A stretch of 36,791 bases of DNA, from assembly GCA_023250675.1 (NCBI GenBank), contig JAHFAE010000021.1, positions 1 through 36,791 on the forward strand, read 5' to 3'. This document shows positions 7,766 to 15,254 of the stretch, piece by piece (the first letter of the stretch is position 1; every line of letters begins with the position of its first letter). Origin of the DNA: Oligoflexia bacterium. Lineage in GTDB: Bacteria > Bdellovibrionota > Bdellovibrionia > JABDDW01. The notes under the pieces are model-generated. The model ran no database searches. It was not told the origin of the DNA and saw only the letters and a list, made by a program, of their open reading frames with translations. A program made the translations under genes and the position numbers.

Positions 7766-8731
7766 ATGGAAAACATTTTGGTTTTTGTTGAACATAAAGC
7801 CGGAAAAGTAAAAGGAAGCTCTTCGGAGCTTCTAGGCGCAGCAAAAAAATCAGGAGCAACGGTACATGCAATGGCTCTTGGCCCTGGCGCTAAAAGCTTG
7901 GCCGATGAACTGGGAGCCTTAGGCGCGTCGGTTGCCTATGTTTGTGATTCTGAAAATTTAAAAAACTACAATCCCGAAGCCTATCTGCAAATGGTAAGCG
8001 GCGTAATCAAAGATAAGCAGCCGGCTATTTGTCTTGCGGCCAATACGAGCCTTGCAAAAGATCTTTTTCCTCGAGTTGGTGCGAAAGTGGGTTGTGGCGT
8101 GGCATCTGACTGCACCTCGCTGACAATAACTGGCTCAAATGCTACTGCTCGTCGGCCCATGTACGCAGGAAAAGTTTCAGCTGAGGTTGTGTTCAGTAAT
8201 AGTTCCACAAAAATCTTTCTTATGAGACCAAATGCCTTAGGACCCGCGACAAACTCTCCGGGGAAAAAAGCAGATCTCGTTGACTTACCGGCTCCGTCTA
8301 CGGATTTAAAAACGTTAATTAAAGAAGTCGTCACAGGAACGTCCAGCAAACTTGATCTCACCGAAGCAAATATTATTGTTTCAGGGGGGCGAGGTATGAA
8401 GGGTCCAGAAAATTTTAAGATTCTCGACGAACTGGCCTCTGTTTTAGGTGCCACGGTCGGAGCTTCTCGTGCCGTTGTGGATGCGGGTTGGGTGCCCCAC
8501 GATATGCAAGTGGGCCAAACGGGAAAAACTGTATCGCCCACATTATACATTGCGTGCGGAATCAGCGGCGCCATTCAACACTTAGCAGGAATGAGTTCGA
8601 GCAAAGTCATCGTGGCGATTAATAAAGATAAGGATGCCCCCATATTCCAAAAAGCGACCTATGGAATTGTTGGAGACTTATTTGAAGTCGTCCCTCTTTT
8701 GACCGCCGAGTTCAAAAAAATTCTCAAATAA
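7766..8731 (+). CDS. etfA: electron transfer flavoprotein alpha subunit
   Basis: 321 residues. The N-terminal domain resembles EtfB, and the C-terminal FAD domain (from about residue 205) carries GGRGMKGPENF, ASRAVVDAGW, QVGQTGKTVSPTLYIACGIS and AINKDKDAPIF, all hallmarks of EtfA. It holds the FAD of the ETF heterodimer. The ATG is one base after the etfB stop and is served by AAAGGTGAT inside the end of etfB. The gene pair probably supports fatty-acid or amino-acid oxidation feeding the respiratory chain, in keeping with the divergent sdh operon. Confidence 0.97.
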   Translation: MENILVFVEHKAGKVKGSSSELLGAAKKSGATVHAMALGPGAKSLADELGALGASVAYVCDSENLKNYNPEAYLQMVSGVIKDKQPAICLAANTSLAKDLFPRVGAKVGCGVASDCTSLTITGSNATARRPMYAGKVSAEVVFSNSSTKIFLMRPNALGPATNSPGKKADLVDLPAPSTDLKTLIKEVVTGTSSKLDLTEANIIVSGGRGMKGPENFKILDELASVLGATVGASRAVVDAGWVPHDMQVGQTGKTVSPTLYIACGISGAIQHLAGMSSSKVIVAINKDKDAPIFQKATYGIVGDLFEVVPLLTAEFKKILK

Positions 8732-8732
8732 A

Positions 8733-9395
8733 ATGACGGCCTTTCGAAACCTATTGCTGGCACCACTCATAATCGTTCTTTACTGGGCTTGGTCTCGGAC
8801 TTGGCGAATCCAGGTCTTAGAAGACACTGACTTTATCCAAGAAAAGTTTAAGAACCGTGTGGCATTTGCCCATTGGCACGGTGATGAACTGGTCGTTGTA
8901 AGAGTCGGGCCCCGCTACAAATGCGCCGCTATGACAAGCACCTCTGACGATGGCGAACTCATGACAAGGGTTTTAAGATTCTTTGGTTTTGGAATAAGTC
9001 GCGGTTCAAGCACTCGCGGCGGCGCTCGAGCCCTTGTGGGCATGATCAAACTCACTCAAAAAGGGTACAATGCGAGCTTCGCCGTGGATGGGCCCAAAGG
9101 CCCCAGACACAAAGTTAAACCGGGCATTTGGTATTTAGCTAAACATGCCGGCACAAAAATAATACCCACGGGAGTGGCCAAAAAACAGGCCATTGTATTT
9201 AGTCGGTCTTGGAACAAAACTTATATTCCCCTTCCTTTTTCTAGAGTTGTTGTTAGTTTTGGAAAACCAATTGAAATTCCTGATAAAATCGAAGACCACG
9301 CTCTTCCCACATTGGTAGCTCAATTAGAAGAGCGCCTTCACCTCCAAAGAGGTCACGCACAAGCCGCATTGTTAGGAGCACGAAATGCAAAGTAA
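8733..9395 (+). CDS. lysophospholipid acyltransferase-like protein, DUF374 family
   Basis: 220 residues. A short hydrophobic N-terminus (about 6-20) suggests membrane association. The DUF374/LPLAT signatures are AHWHGDEL (H47-D51, the catalytic His/Asp block with one residue fewer than the classic HX4D), SRGSSTRGGARAL (89-101) and VDGPKGPRHKVKPG. The family probably transfers acyl chains to membrane lipids or a lipid A precursor; the acceptor cannot be told from sequence. It starts one base after etfA and overlaps the next gene by 11 bases, so it is part of the same operon. Some related proteins acylate glycolipids, so the substrate remains open. Confidence 0.88.
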   Translation: MTAFRNLLLAPLIIVLYWAWSRTWRIQVLEDTDFIQEKFKNRVAFAHWHGDELVVVRVGPRYKCAAMTSTSDDGELMTRVLRFFGFGISRGSSTRGGARALVGMIKLTQKGYNASFAVDGPKGPRHKVKPGIWYLAKHAGTKIIPTGVAKKQAIVFSRSWNKTYIPLPFSRVVVSFGKPIEIPDKIEDHALPTLVAQLEERLHLQRGHAQAALLGARNAK

Positions 9396-10143
9396 AACCA
9401 TTTTGATCTTGGCTATCATCGTCTCGGCATGCGCGACACAAACAACGTCCGAAGATTATGCGAACCAGATTGTCACTCAGACAGACTCCCCGGTCGGTAG
9501 CCCAGGTCTTAAAACGCCCGCCATGCCCTTGGCCCCTGTGGCCCAAATTTACTCAGGCAATAATTCTCCAATTATTAAGCATATAATATCCGGCAGCGCC
9601 GCCGAGCATTTTGGGTTTAAGCTCGGAGACCTAATAGTTGAACTAAATGGCGAAAAAATATCGATTGCATCACAATTTGAAAAGCGCATTCGCCAAGCCC
9701 CCCAAGATTCGCATGTCAAGTTTCTGAGAGGGCGAAATTTGATTAGCCTCCCTGTGGTTCTTCGGCCAGAAAAACCAAGATTTGGAGCAAGTTTTGAACC
9801 TTCCCATATTGAACTCATCAATCCCAACTCACCCCTGATTGCGTACATTCATGTCAACGAAATGACCGTTCACGCCGAGATTACTTACAATGAAAAGACA
9901 GAAAGTCTTCGCCTCAACCTCATAATTGAAAGCTCAAAGCCCGTGCCTCGGTCGATCTTGAAAGGGGCTCTGTTTGAAAAAGGAGCGACCAAACCTTTCG
10001 CTATCATAAACGAACCGCTTGACGCGTTGGGCGCATCGCCTGTCGTATTTTCAAAGTCTTTACACAAAAGTCTAGGAGAGACCACGCCAGTTAACTTAGC
10101 GCTTCAAGTAGAGAAAAATCACTTTGCCTTTGCGTTCCAATAA
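9385..10143 (+). CDS. lipoprotein with a PDZ domain
   Basis: 252 residues. The N-terminus MQSKTILILAIIVSAC ends in a lipobox (VSAC, C16), so it is predicted to be lipid-anchored. A PDZ-like domain spans about 50-125 (HIISGSAAEHFGFKLGDLIV, then NGEKI), the type that binds C-terminal peptide tails. The last 120 residues look beta-rich and I recognise no domain there. AGGAG precedes the ATG by five bases, inside the end of the acyltransferase gene. There is no protease domain, so it is not a complete DegP/DegS. Its position just before three foldase genes suggests a role in envelope protein handling, which is inference. Confidence 0.82.
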   Translation: MQSKTILILAIIVSACATQTTSEDYANQIVTQTDSPVGSPGLKTPAMPLAPVAQIYSGNNSPIIKHIISGSAAEHFGFKLGDLIVELNGEKISIASQFEKRIRQAPQDSHVKFLRGRNLISLPVVLRPEKPRFGASFEPSHIELINPNSPLIAYIHVNEMTVHAEITYNEKTESLRLNLIIESSKPVPRSILKGALFEKGATKPFAIINEPLDALGASPVVFSKSLHKSLGETTPVNLALQVEKNHFAFAFQ

Positions 10144-10177
10144 GTGCTAGCGTGAAAATTAACTGTAGGAGGCCTTT

Positions 10178-10990
10178 ATGCACCATATGATGCCTGTTTT
10201 GATTGGCGTTTTTTTCTCGATCATTGCCCTTGGAGCCGATTCAGGAATTGTGGCAACTGTTGGAAGTAAGTCTATCACCACCGAAGAGTTCAATCGCCGT
10301 TATGAAGAGGTTAAAAAACAATCCGTTAATCCACCCCCAAAGAAAATCTTTCTAGAAGATCTCATTCGCTATGAAATTGGGGTTCAAGAAGCGGAGAAAA
10401 GAAATTTAAGCAAAGATCCTGTAATCGCCGATCGAATGCGCCAAGAACTTTATAAGGGGCTCATAGAAAAAGATTTAGCCGAAAAGGTCGCCGCCATAAC
10501 AGTGACCGAACAAGAAATGCGGGATTATTATAAAAATAATCCCGAAATCAGAACAAGCCACGTGCTCATAGAAATTAAACCCGACGCCACAAAAGAACAG
10601 CGTGGGGCTGCTAAAAAAAGAGCGGACGAAATCTACCATGAGGTTTCAAGTAGCAAAAAACCTTTTAGCGACCTTGTAAACCTTTACACTGACGACATCT
10701 CCACTAAGAAAAATGGGGGGGACGTGGGTTACCAAACCAGATCGTCCCTTGTGCCTTCGTACTATGATGCTGCTATGAAGTTAAAAGAGGGCCAATTGTC
10801 AGGTATTGTTGAAACCGCCTATGGGTTTCATATTATCAAACTTACAGGCAAACATAGTTTTGAAGATGCTCGCAAAACACAAGTTCGCGCGGCGCTCTTT
10901 GAGAAAAAACGCTTAGCTATTTTTAACGAGTATTTCGACAAGGTTAAAAAGAATTACAAAGTAACTGTTAATGCCGACGGCATGAAATAA
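10178..10990 (+). CDS. PpiC/parvulin-type peptidyl-prolyl isomerase, periplasmic
   Basis: 270 residues: signal peptide (1-20, ending ALGA), a helical SurA-N-like segment (about 25-115) and one parvulin domain (about 123-225) with the conserved TSHVL (H128), GGDVGYQ and AYGFHIIKL motifs. The expected job is folding or chaperoning secreted and outer-membrane proteins in the periplasm. The start has GGAGG five bases upstream. It is the first of three adjacent parvulin genes, with 8 bases to the next. The catalytic-type residues look intact. Confidence 0.9.
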   Translation: MHHMMPVLIGVFFSIIALGADSGIVATVGSKSITTEEFNRRYEEVKKQSVNPPPKKIFLEDLIRYEIGVQEAEKRNLSKDPVIADRMRQELYKGLIEKDLAEKVAAITVTEQEMRDYYKNNPEIRTSHVLIEIKPDATKEQRGAAKKRADEIYHEVSSSKKPFSDLVNLYTDDISTKKNGGDVGYQTRSSLVPSYYDAAMKLKEGQLSGIVETAYGFHIIKLTGKHSFEDARKTQVRAALFEKKRLAIFNEYFDKVKKNYKVTVNADGMK

Positions 10991-10998
10991 TAACTGCC

Positions 10999-11961
10999 AT
11001 GAGGGTTTGTTTTAGTTTTTTGGCCCTCATTTTTCTATTTTCGTGCACCAAAAAAGAACCGGTCCATTCTGACGAGGCTGTCGTCGTCGTTAATAAAGTA
11101 AAATTATCAACAGCTCAATTTGCTCAAGCCCTCGCAAGAAAACTAAAAATCTTTGATGCACTGGCCGTAAAAGATCCGGATAATATTTCGCGCGCCACAG
11201 AAAAGATAATTCAAGACTTTGTCGTTTCAACATTATTAACTCAATTTGCCCAAAGTCATGGAGTCACCGTTACGCCACAAGAAGTCCTAGACGAAATGGA
11301 CCGGGTAAGAAAATCGTATCCCGATGATCTAACCTTTAAAGCATCTCTGGCTACTGATGGGCAGTCTCTTGAAGATTGGAAAAATCGCATCGGGCAATCA
11401 CTCCTTGAAAAAAAGGCCGTTGCCGCCATGGGGGGGGCTAATTTAACAACTTCGACAGATGAACCCTTGGCTCGAAAGTATTATTCTGATCACAAAGAAG
11501 AATATAACAAAACGGCCCAAATTCATCTTTTCCAAATTGTTGTCTCAAAAGAAGAAGATGCCCTTCAGATTCTTCAAAAGCTAAAATCTGGGTTCGCCTT
11601 TGAAGTTCTTGCTAAAAAATTCAGTGTCTCCCCCGATGCCCGAAAGGGTGGAGACGTGGGTTATATCAGCAAAGGCGTAGTCCCGGCCTTTGACGCGGCT
11701 TTTAATCTACCTATAGGAAAAATAAGCGGGATAATTAAAAGCAGTTATGGCTTTCATATTATGAAGATTCTTGATAAAAAAAAGCCGACTATTTCACCCT
11801 TTGAGCATGAAAAAAATAGGATTATCGGTGCTCTAAGGGCATCGAGGCAACAAGAGGCCTTCAGCAAGTGGCTCGCCGACGCGGTGAAGGTGGCGAAAAT
11901 CGAACGAAACGATATGGTTTTAGACCAAATTAAGGTCAAGACAGTTGGGATAAGTGATTGA
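10999..11961 (+). CDS. PpiC/parvulin-type lipoprotein foldase
   Basis: 320 residues. The N-terminus ends in the lipobox LFSC (C16), so this is a membrane-anchored paralogue, like PrsA foldases. A SurA-N-like helical part (25-165) precedes a parvulin domain (about 172-262) with KGGDVGYISKG and SYGFHIMKI. The usual active-site histidine (xHIL in its neighbours) appears to be Q179 in HLFQIVV, so chaperone activity without strong isomerase activity is plausible. No strong Shine-Dalgarno is visible; translation may be coupled to the gene before. Its stop overlaps the TTG start of the next gene. Confidence 0.88.
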   Translation: MRVCFSFLALIFLFSCTKKEPVHSDEAVVVVNKVKLSTAQFAQALARKLKIFDALAVKDPDNISRATEKIIQDFVVSTLLTQFAQSHGVTVTPQEVLDEMDRVRKSYPDDLTFKASLATDGQSLEDWKNRIGQSLLEKKAVAAMGGANLTTSTDEPLARKYYSDHKEEYNKTAQIHLFQIVVSKEEDALQILQKLKSGFAFEVLAKKFSVSPDARKGGDVGYISKGVVPAFDAAFNLPIGKISGIIKSSYGFHIMKILDKKKPTISPFEHEKNRIIGALRASRQQEAFSKWLADAVKVAKIERNDMVLDQIKVKTVGISD

Positions 11962-12899
11962 CGAATTTATTTTTTTCATTATTTCTTTTGGTTTCTCCAT
12001 CTGCCAATGCCGAGACGACCGAAGGCATTGTCGCCATTATAAATGGAACGATTATCACAAAATCTGATGTGTCAAAGTACAAAGATCGATTGAAAACTGG
12101 ATCCATTGTTGATGACCTCCTTGGATCAAACACAGACGTCTTGCTAAAAGATGAGAAGGCTTTGCTGAAACATATGATCGACGAGCACCTCGTCGATGAT
12201 GAGGTGAAAAAACAAAATCTCAACGTAACTATTGAGCGCGTTGAGCAAGAAGTAAATTCAATTCAAAGTCGAAATAATATTTCACGAGACCAGTTGCAAG
12301 AGGCATTGAAAAGAGAAGGAACTAGGTTTTCAGATTACCAAGAGTTTATAAAAAAGCGTCTGGAGCGACAAAGTGTTATTGAAAAAGCCATAACTTCAAA
12401 AATCAAAATTAGCGATGAAGACGTTGTGGCAGCCTATGAGGCGAAAAATAAAGTCGATTCAGCCACAAGTTTTGAATTTAAAGTAGCTCACATTTTGTTT
12501 AGAGAGGGTAAGCGATCTGACGAAGAACAAAAAAAGAAGGCCCTCATGGTTTTTGAAAAGGTCAAAAATGGTGGCAATTTTGATGCCCTCGCGAGTCAGT
12601 ACAGCGAAGACCCTAATTTTAACGAAGGCGGCTTTTTGGGCAGCTTTAAACAGGGCGAGTTTCTAAAACCCCTTGAAGAAGAACTAAAAAATCTCTCTCC
12701 CAATGAAGTGGGGGGGCCGGTGAAAACAAAACTAGGATATCACATTATAAAACTTCTAGAGCGCCATATCATCGCCGACCCAAATTTTGAAAAAAGGAAA
12801 GAATCCATTCGTGGTGAACTCTATCAAAAAGCCTTCGTCAAACAATTTCAATTTTGGCTCGATCAAAAACGACAAGAGGCTTTTATTAGGATGAATTAA
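11958..12899 (+). CDS. surA: SurA-like periplasmic chaperone/peptidyl-prolyl isomerase
   Basis: 313 residues. A signal peptide (1-18, ending ANA) is followed by a SurA N-terminal domain (GIVAIINGTIITKSDV at 23-38, then long helices) and a single parvulin domain (about 173-270) with VAHIL (H178), GGFLGSF and LGYHIIKL. E. coli SurA has two parvulin domains and about 428 residues, so this is a shorter version. The start codon is TTG, overlapping the TGA of the previous gene, with GGGAT upstream. It lies directly before pdxA, the same surA-pdxA order as in enterobacteria, which supports the SurA name. Confidence 0.85.
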   Translation: MTNLFFSLFLLVSPSANAETTEGIVAIINGTIITKSDVSKYKDRLKTGSIVDDLLGSNTDVLLKDEKALLKHMIDEHLVDDEVKKQNLNVTIERVEQEVNSIQSRNNISRDQLQEALKREGTRFSDYQEFIKKRLERQSVIEKAITSKIKISDEDVVAAYEAKNKVDSATSFEFKVAHILFREGKRSDEEQKKKALMVFEKVKNGGNFDALASQYSEDPNFNEGGFLGSFKQGEFLKPLEEELKNLSPNEVGGPVKTKLGYHIIKLLERHIIADPNFEKRKESIRGELYQKAFVKQFQFWLDQKRQEAFIRMN

Positions 12900-13886
12900 A
12901 TGCTCCGCCCTTTGCGCATCGGGATCACCAGCGGTGACGCCCATGGTATTGGTCCAGAGGTGACCGCCAAAGCATTGCGAAAAATCGGTCCACAAAAGGG
13001 CATTCAGTTTGTTTTGTGGCGAAACTCTGACTTTCCCAAACAAGATCTTAGACGACTTCGAAAATCTTTTACTCTCATTACTGTTGGAAGCTGGGCCGAG
13101 GCTTTACAAAAAATGCCAAGCTCGCCTAAAGAACTTTTAGATGTTTGTGGGACTAACAATCCCGCCATATGGGTTGAAGAGGCCGCCTCATCTTGTTACT
13201 TCAAGCATCTTGATGGTCTTGCCACGGCACCCCTTTCAAAGCCCGCCATAAAAGCCAGCGGCATGAAAGACATTGGTCACACCGACATTCTCAAAAGAAT
13301 TTCAAAGGTCGAAAGGGCTCACATGGTTTTCATCGGTAGCAAATTCAATGTCATGCTCGCTACTGGGCATATTCCAATAGGTCAAATCACTTCGAAAATT
13401 TCAGCGGAGTCCTTAGAAGATTCTGTTCGGGCCGCGGCAAAACTCGTCCCTTATTTAGCTAAAAAAGAAATCAAGAATATGAGCAAAAAGCCTTTGGGTT
13501 TATTGGGACTTAATCCTCACGGGGGAGATTCGGGCCTCATCGGCAAAGAAGAAGATGCTTTCATCGCTCCTTTGATCGATCGCATGCGCCAAGAAAAGCT
13601 CGCCGTAGAAGGCCCTTTAGTTCCTGATTCGGCCTTTACTCCCGATAAGTGGGGGCGATATAGTCTTTATGTTGCCCTTTATCATGACCAGGGCCTGATT
13701 CCATTCAAGGCCATTCATGGTCAGAGAGGCGTTCATATTACTTGGGGTTTGCCATTTATAAGGACCAGCGTAGACCATGGCACTGCTTTTGATATTGCGG
13801 GAAAGGACAAGGCCGATGCAACAAGTATGCAGTTGGCCATTGAATGGGCCATCAGTTTGGCTCGACAAACAAAAGGAGAAAAGTAA
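12900..13886 (+). CDS. pdxA: 4-hydroxythreonine-4-phosphate dehydrogenase
   Basis: 328 residues. PdxA oxidises 4-phosphohydroxy-L-threonine in pyridoxal-phosphate synthesis. Family motifs are GDAHGIGPE (12-20), GHTD (126-129), LATGHIP, LNPHGGDSGLIGKEE and YHDQGLIPFK, with metal-ligand histidines at H157, H207 and H262. The C-terminal SVDHGTAFDIAGK is also diagnostic. The ATG follows the surA stop without a gap, so the two are translationally coupled. GDPAGIGPE is the common form of the first motif; here it is GDAHGIGPE, a mild variation. The partner enzymes of the pathway are not in this window. Confidence 0.95.
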   Translation: MLRPLRIGITSGDAHGIGPEVTAKALRKIGPQKGIQFVLWRNSDFPKQDLRRLRKSFTLITVGSWAEALQKMPSSPKELLDVCGTNNPAIWVEEAASSCYFKHLDGLATAPLSKPAIKASGMKDIGHTDILKRISKVERAHMVFIGSKFNVMLATGHIPIGQITSKISAESLEDSVRAAAKLVPYLAKKEIKNMSKKPLGLLGLNPHGGDSGLIGKEEDAFIAPLIDRMRQEKLAVEGPLVPDSAFTPDKWGRYSLYVALYHDQGLIPFKAIHGQRGVHITWGLPFIRTSVDHGTAFDIAGKDKADATSMQLAIEWAISLARQTKGEK

Positions 13887-13889
13887 TTC

Positions 13890-15254
13890 ATGTTGATGAA
13901 TGAAGAAATTTTTAGAGAATACGACATCAGGGGTGTCGTCGATAAAGATTTCGATTCTGGCTTTGCAAATATTTTAGGCAAAGCTTTTGCGGTCTACTTA
14001 AAGTCCCGCAGTACAAAGCCGCCTTTTAAAGTGTCTGTGGGTCAAGATGCGCGTCTTTCATCAAATAAACTTTCTGAAAGCCTTTGCAGTGGCCTTGCAG
14101 AATCAGGCGTTGAGGTTTTGCGGCTTGGTCTTATTACTTCCCCCATGTGCTATTACAGCACCTTTGAATCGCCTCTGAGTGGAGCGATCATGATTACGGG
14201 GAGCCATAATCCCCCTGAATATAACGGATTTAAGATTTGTTTTGAAACGTCGACTTTGTTTGGTGATGAAATACAAAAAATAAAATCTATAATCAATACG
14301 GGGGAGTACTTGCAGACGACCCCTAAACAAATGAAGGATTATGATATTTTTACTCCCTATTTAAATCGCTTCGGAAGTGATATTTCATTATCGTCTCATC
14401 CCAAGATTATCGTCGATTGCGGAAATGGATGTTCAGGCGTAATTGTGCGAAAGCTTTTTAATAAAATGGGAATTCAATGCGAAATATTGTTCGAAGAACC
14501 TGATGGTCGATTTCCTAATCACCACCCTGATCCTACGGTTGAAAAGAACATGGGGGAGTTGAAAAAAAGAGTTTTAGAAACCAATGCCATGGCGGGGATA
14601 GGTTTTGATGGAGATGCGGATCGAATTGGGGCCTTAGATCATCTGGGTAGGCAACTCTATGGTGACGAGCTCATGGTCATTTTCGCACGGTCTGTCCTTC
14701 AACAGTTTCCGGGAACGACCATCATTGGCGACGTAAAGTGTTCTGACCGCCTTTACAACGACATTAGTAAGCGCGGCGGAGTACCTGTCATGTATAAGAC
14801 GGGTCATAGTCTCATTAAAAACAAAATGAAAGAAACTGATTCAAAGTTTTCTGGTGAAATGAGCGGTCATGTTTTCTTTGCAGACAGAAACTATGGATAC
14901 GACGACGCCGTTTATGCTGGTGCGCGGCTCGTTGAAATTTTGGCTAGGACTGGCAAAACTATTCCCCAACTTTTAGAGGGGTTACCAAAAGCTTTCTCCA
15001 CACCCGAAATTCGAATCGATACAACAGAGGTGAAAAAACGTTCTGTTGTCTCGGCTCTTAGAAAAGAATTTGGGGGCGGGGCTTATAAAGTCAATTTAAT
15101 AGATGGTGTAAGAATTTCGTTTGATGACGGATTTGCGCTAGTGCGGGCGAGCAATACCCAGCCTGTCCTTGTAAGCCGTTTCGAAGCTGCCACAGAAGAA
15201 CGGCTAAAGGAGATTCGGCGTTTAATCGAAGGCGCCATTAAAAAATACCTGTGA
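13890..15254 (+). CDS. phosphomannomutase/phosphoglucomutase
   Basis: 454 residues of the alpha-D-phosphohexomutase family. The four family loops are present: the phosphoserine loop TGSHNPP (S105), the Mg-binding loop [10 protein letters not shown] (D240, D242, D244), the sugar-specificity loop GEMSGHVFF and the phosphate-binding loop RASNTQPVL. The GEMSGH loop is typical of bifunctional PMM/PGM enzymes (AlgC/ManB type) and differs from GlmM. It would interconvert hexose 1- and 6-phosphates for surface polysaccharide or LPS. The ATG has GGAGA ten bases upstream and lies three bases after pdxA. The stop overlaps the uvrA start. Confidence 0.93.
   Translation: MLMNEEIFREYDIRGVVDKDFDSGFANILGKAFAVYLKSRSTKPPFKVSVGQDARLSSNKLSESLCSGLAESGVEVLRLGLITSPMCYYSTFESPLSGAIMITGSHNPPEYNGFKICFETSTLFGDEIQKIKSIINTGEYLQTTPKQMKDYDIFTPYLNRFGSDISLSSHPKIIVDCGNGCSGVIVRKLFNKMGIQCEILFEEPDGRFPNHHPDPTVEKNMGELKKRVLETNAMAGIGFDGDADRIGALDHLGRQLYGDELMVIFARSVLQQFPGTTIIGDVKCSDRLYNDISKRGGVPVMYKTGHSLIKNKMKETDSKFSGEMSGHVFFADRNYGYDDAVYAGARLVEILARTGKTIPQLLEGLPKAFSTPEIRIDTTEVKKRSVVSALRKEFGGGAYKVNLIDGVRISFDDGFALVRASNTQPVLVSRFEAATEERLKEIRRLIEGAIKKYL

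Noticed and set aside
7981-8574. 197-codon open frame on the minus strand opposite etfA
   Set aside because: It is fully antisense to a strongly conserved gene, has an unnatural Ser/Pro/Arg-rich composition and no ribosome site; a codon-bias shadow.
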